Source of the DNA: Microbacterium gubbeenense DSM 15944
GTDB lineage: Bacteria; Actinomycetota; Actinomycetes; Actinomycetales; Microbacteriaceae
Length of the DNA: 64,000 nucleotides
NCBI RefSeq assembly: GCF_000422745.1
Contig: NZ_KE383914.1
Location: 104,686 to 168,685, forward strand
Reading direction: 5' to 3'
The notes beneath the pieces were generated by a model. That model did no database searches. It was not told where the DNA came from and was given only the letters and a program-made list of their open reading frames with translations. A program made the position numbers and the translations under genes. Of this stretch, positions 63,828 through 64,000 are shown in pieces. The first letter of the stretch is position 1. Each line of letters begins with the position of its first letter.

Positions 63828-64000
63828 ATGAAGATCCTTGTTCCCGATATGGTCGAGTTCCTCGACGACGTCGATCCGCGTGCCGAGGTGGCGCTGTACG
63901 ACCCGGCCGTGCCGATTCCGGATGAGCATCGGGACGCCGAGGTCTTCGTCGCCTGGGGCAACAACGCGGACAATCTCGCGAGCGCCGTGCAGCTGCCGAA
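63828..64000 (+). CDS. D-isomer-specific 2-hydroxyacid dehydrogenase, N-terminal part (continues past window)
   Basis: 57 codons visible from ATG 63828, with GAAAGGTGG upstream. MKILVPDMVEFLDDVDP, then ...VALYDPAVPIPDEHRDAEVFVAWGNN resembles the substrate-domain start of D-2-hydroxyacid dehydrogenases such as the protein at 53873. Catalytic residues lie beyond the window edge, so the call rests on this first domain only. 26 bp after the MFS gene and on the same strand, probably co-transcribed. Confidence 0.65.
   Translation, partial: MKILVPDMVEFLDDVDPRAEVALYDPAVPIPDEHRDAEVFVAWGNNADNLASAVQLP

Overview
The window is high-GC, densely coded DNA with short intergenic gaps, many 4-bp start/stop overlaps (ATGA, GTGA), frequent GTG starts, F420-linked genes and many start codons placed right behind a TANNNT -10 box. 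This points to an actinobacterium, most likely of the Microbacteriaceae (Microbacterium-like). I see no rRNA, tRNA, CRISPR array, phage or transposase gene. It reads as chromosomal DNA dominated by carbohydrate and peptide uptake modules, each with its own ROK, LacI or TetR regulator.

Layout. 1-1407: end of an iron/phosphonate-type ABC permease and its ATPase. 1423-5740: F420-dependent oxidoreductase, small lipoprotein, rlmN, a frameshifted DUF3817 protein, a cytochrome-b-like membrane protein. 5804-10156: two large secreted proteins with LAPTG sortase tails (choice-of-anchor I; UshA-like 5'-nucleotidase), each behind a putative PHO box. 10274-13723: cofE, GNAT, dimethylargininase, ornithine aminotransferase. 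13783-19172: PTS polyol operon (RPE-like epimerase, SIS isomerase, sorbitol-6-P-dehydrogenase-like SDR, mannitol-type EIICBA) divergent from a ROK regulator. 19211-27541: LacI-controlled rhamnoside locus (ABC importer, GH78 alpha-L-rhamnosidase, sugar MFS) with three matching operator palindromes. 27545-28522: chimera of a LacI N-terminus and the cysteine-rich C-terminus of an FAD/Fe-S lactate-dehydrogenase-type enzyme.

28797-36328: AlkX/YcaQ-like protein, TetR/degenerate ATPase/YhgE operon with operator and promoter, a 50-residue protein that is little more than a sortase sorting signal, apt, F420 PPOX protein. 35102-42079: ChvE-MmsA-MmsB monosaccharide importer with a ROK repressor and a second, divergent MmsA paralogue. 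42142-44076: PEBP protein and NCS2 purine permease. 44083-53876: ROK regulator divergent from a coupled operon of a family-5 peptide-type ABC importer, M81 metallopeptidase, CutC and a ROK sugar kinase. 53873-64000: 2-hydroxyacid dehydrogenase, purQ-purS, PLDc_N membrane protein, frameshifted LacI gene, LuxR regulator, HAD phosphatase, two MFS transporters and the start of another 2-hydroxyacid dehydrogenase.

The points most worth following are the LacI/oxidoreductase chimera, a roughly 140-bp non-coding inverted-repeat element present twice, the polyol operon with an unusual epimerase-isomerase pair, the transporter-M81-CutC-ROK kinase operon, and the degenerate ATPase paired with a YhgE protein. 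Starts were moved from the longest reading frame wherever a Shine-Dalgarno, start/stop overlap or leaderless -10 box decided them.
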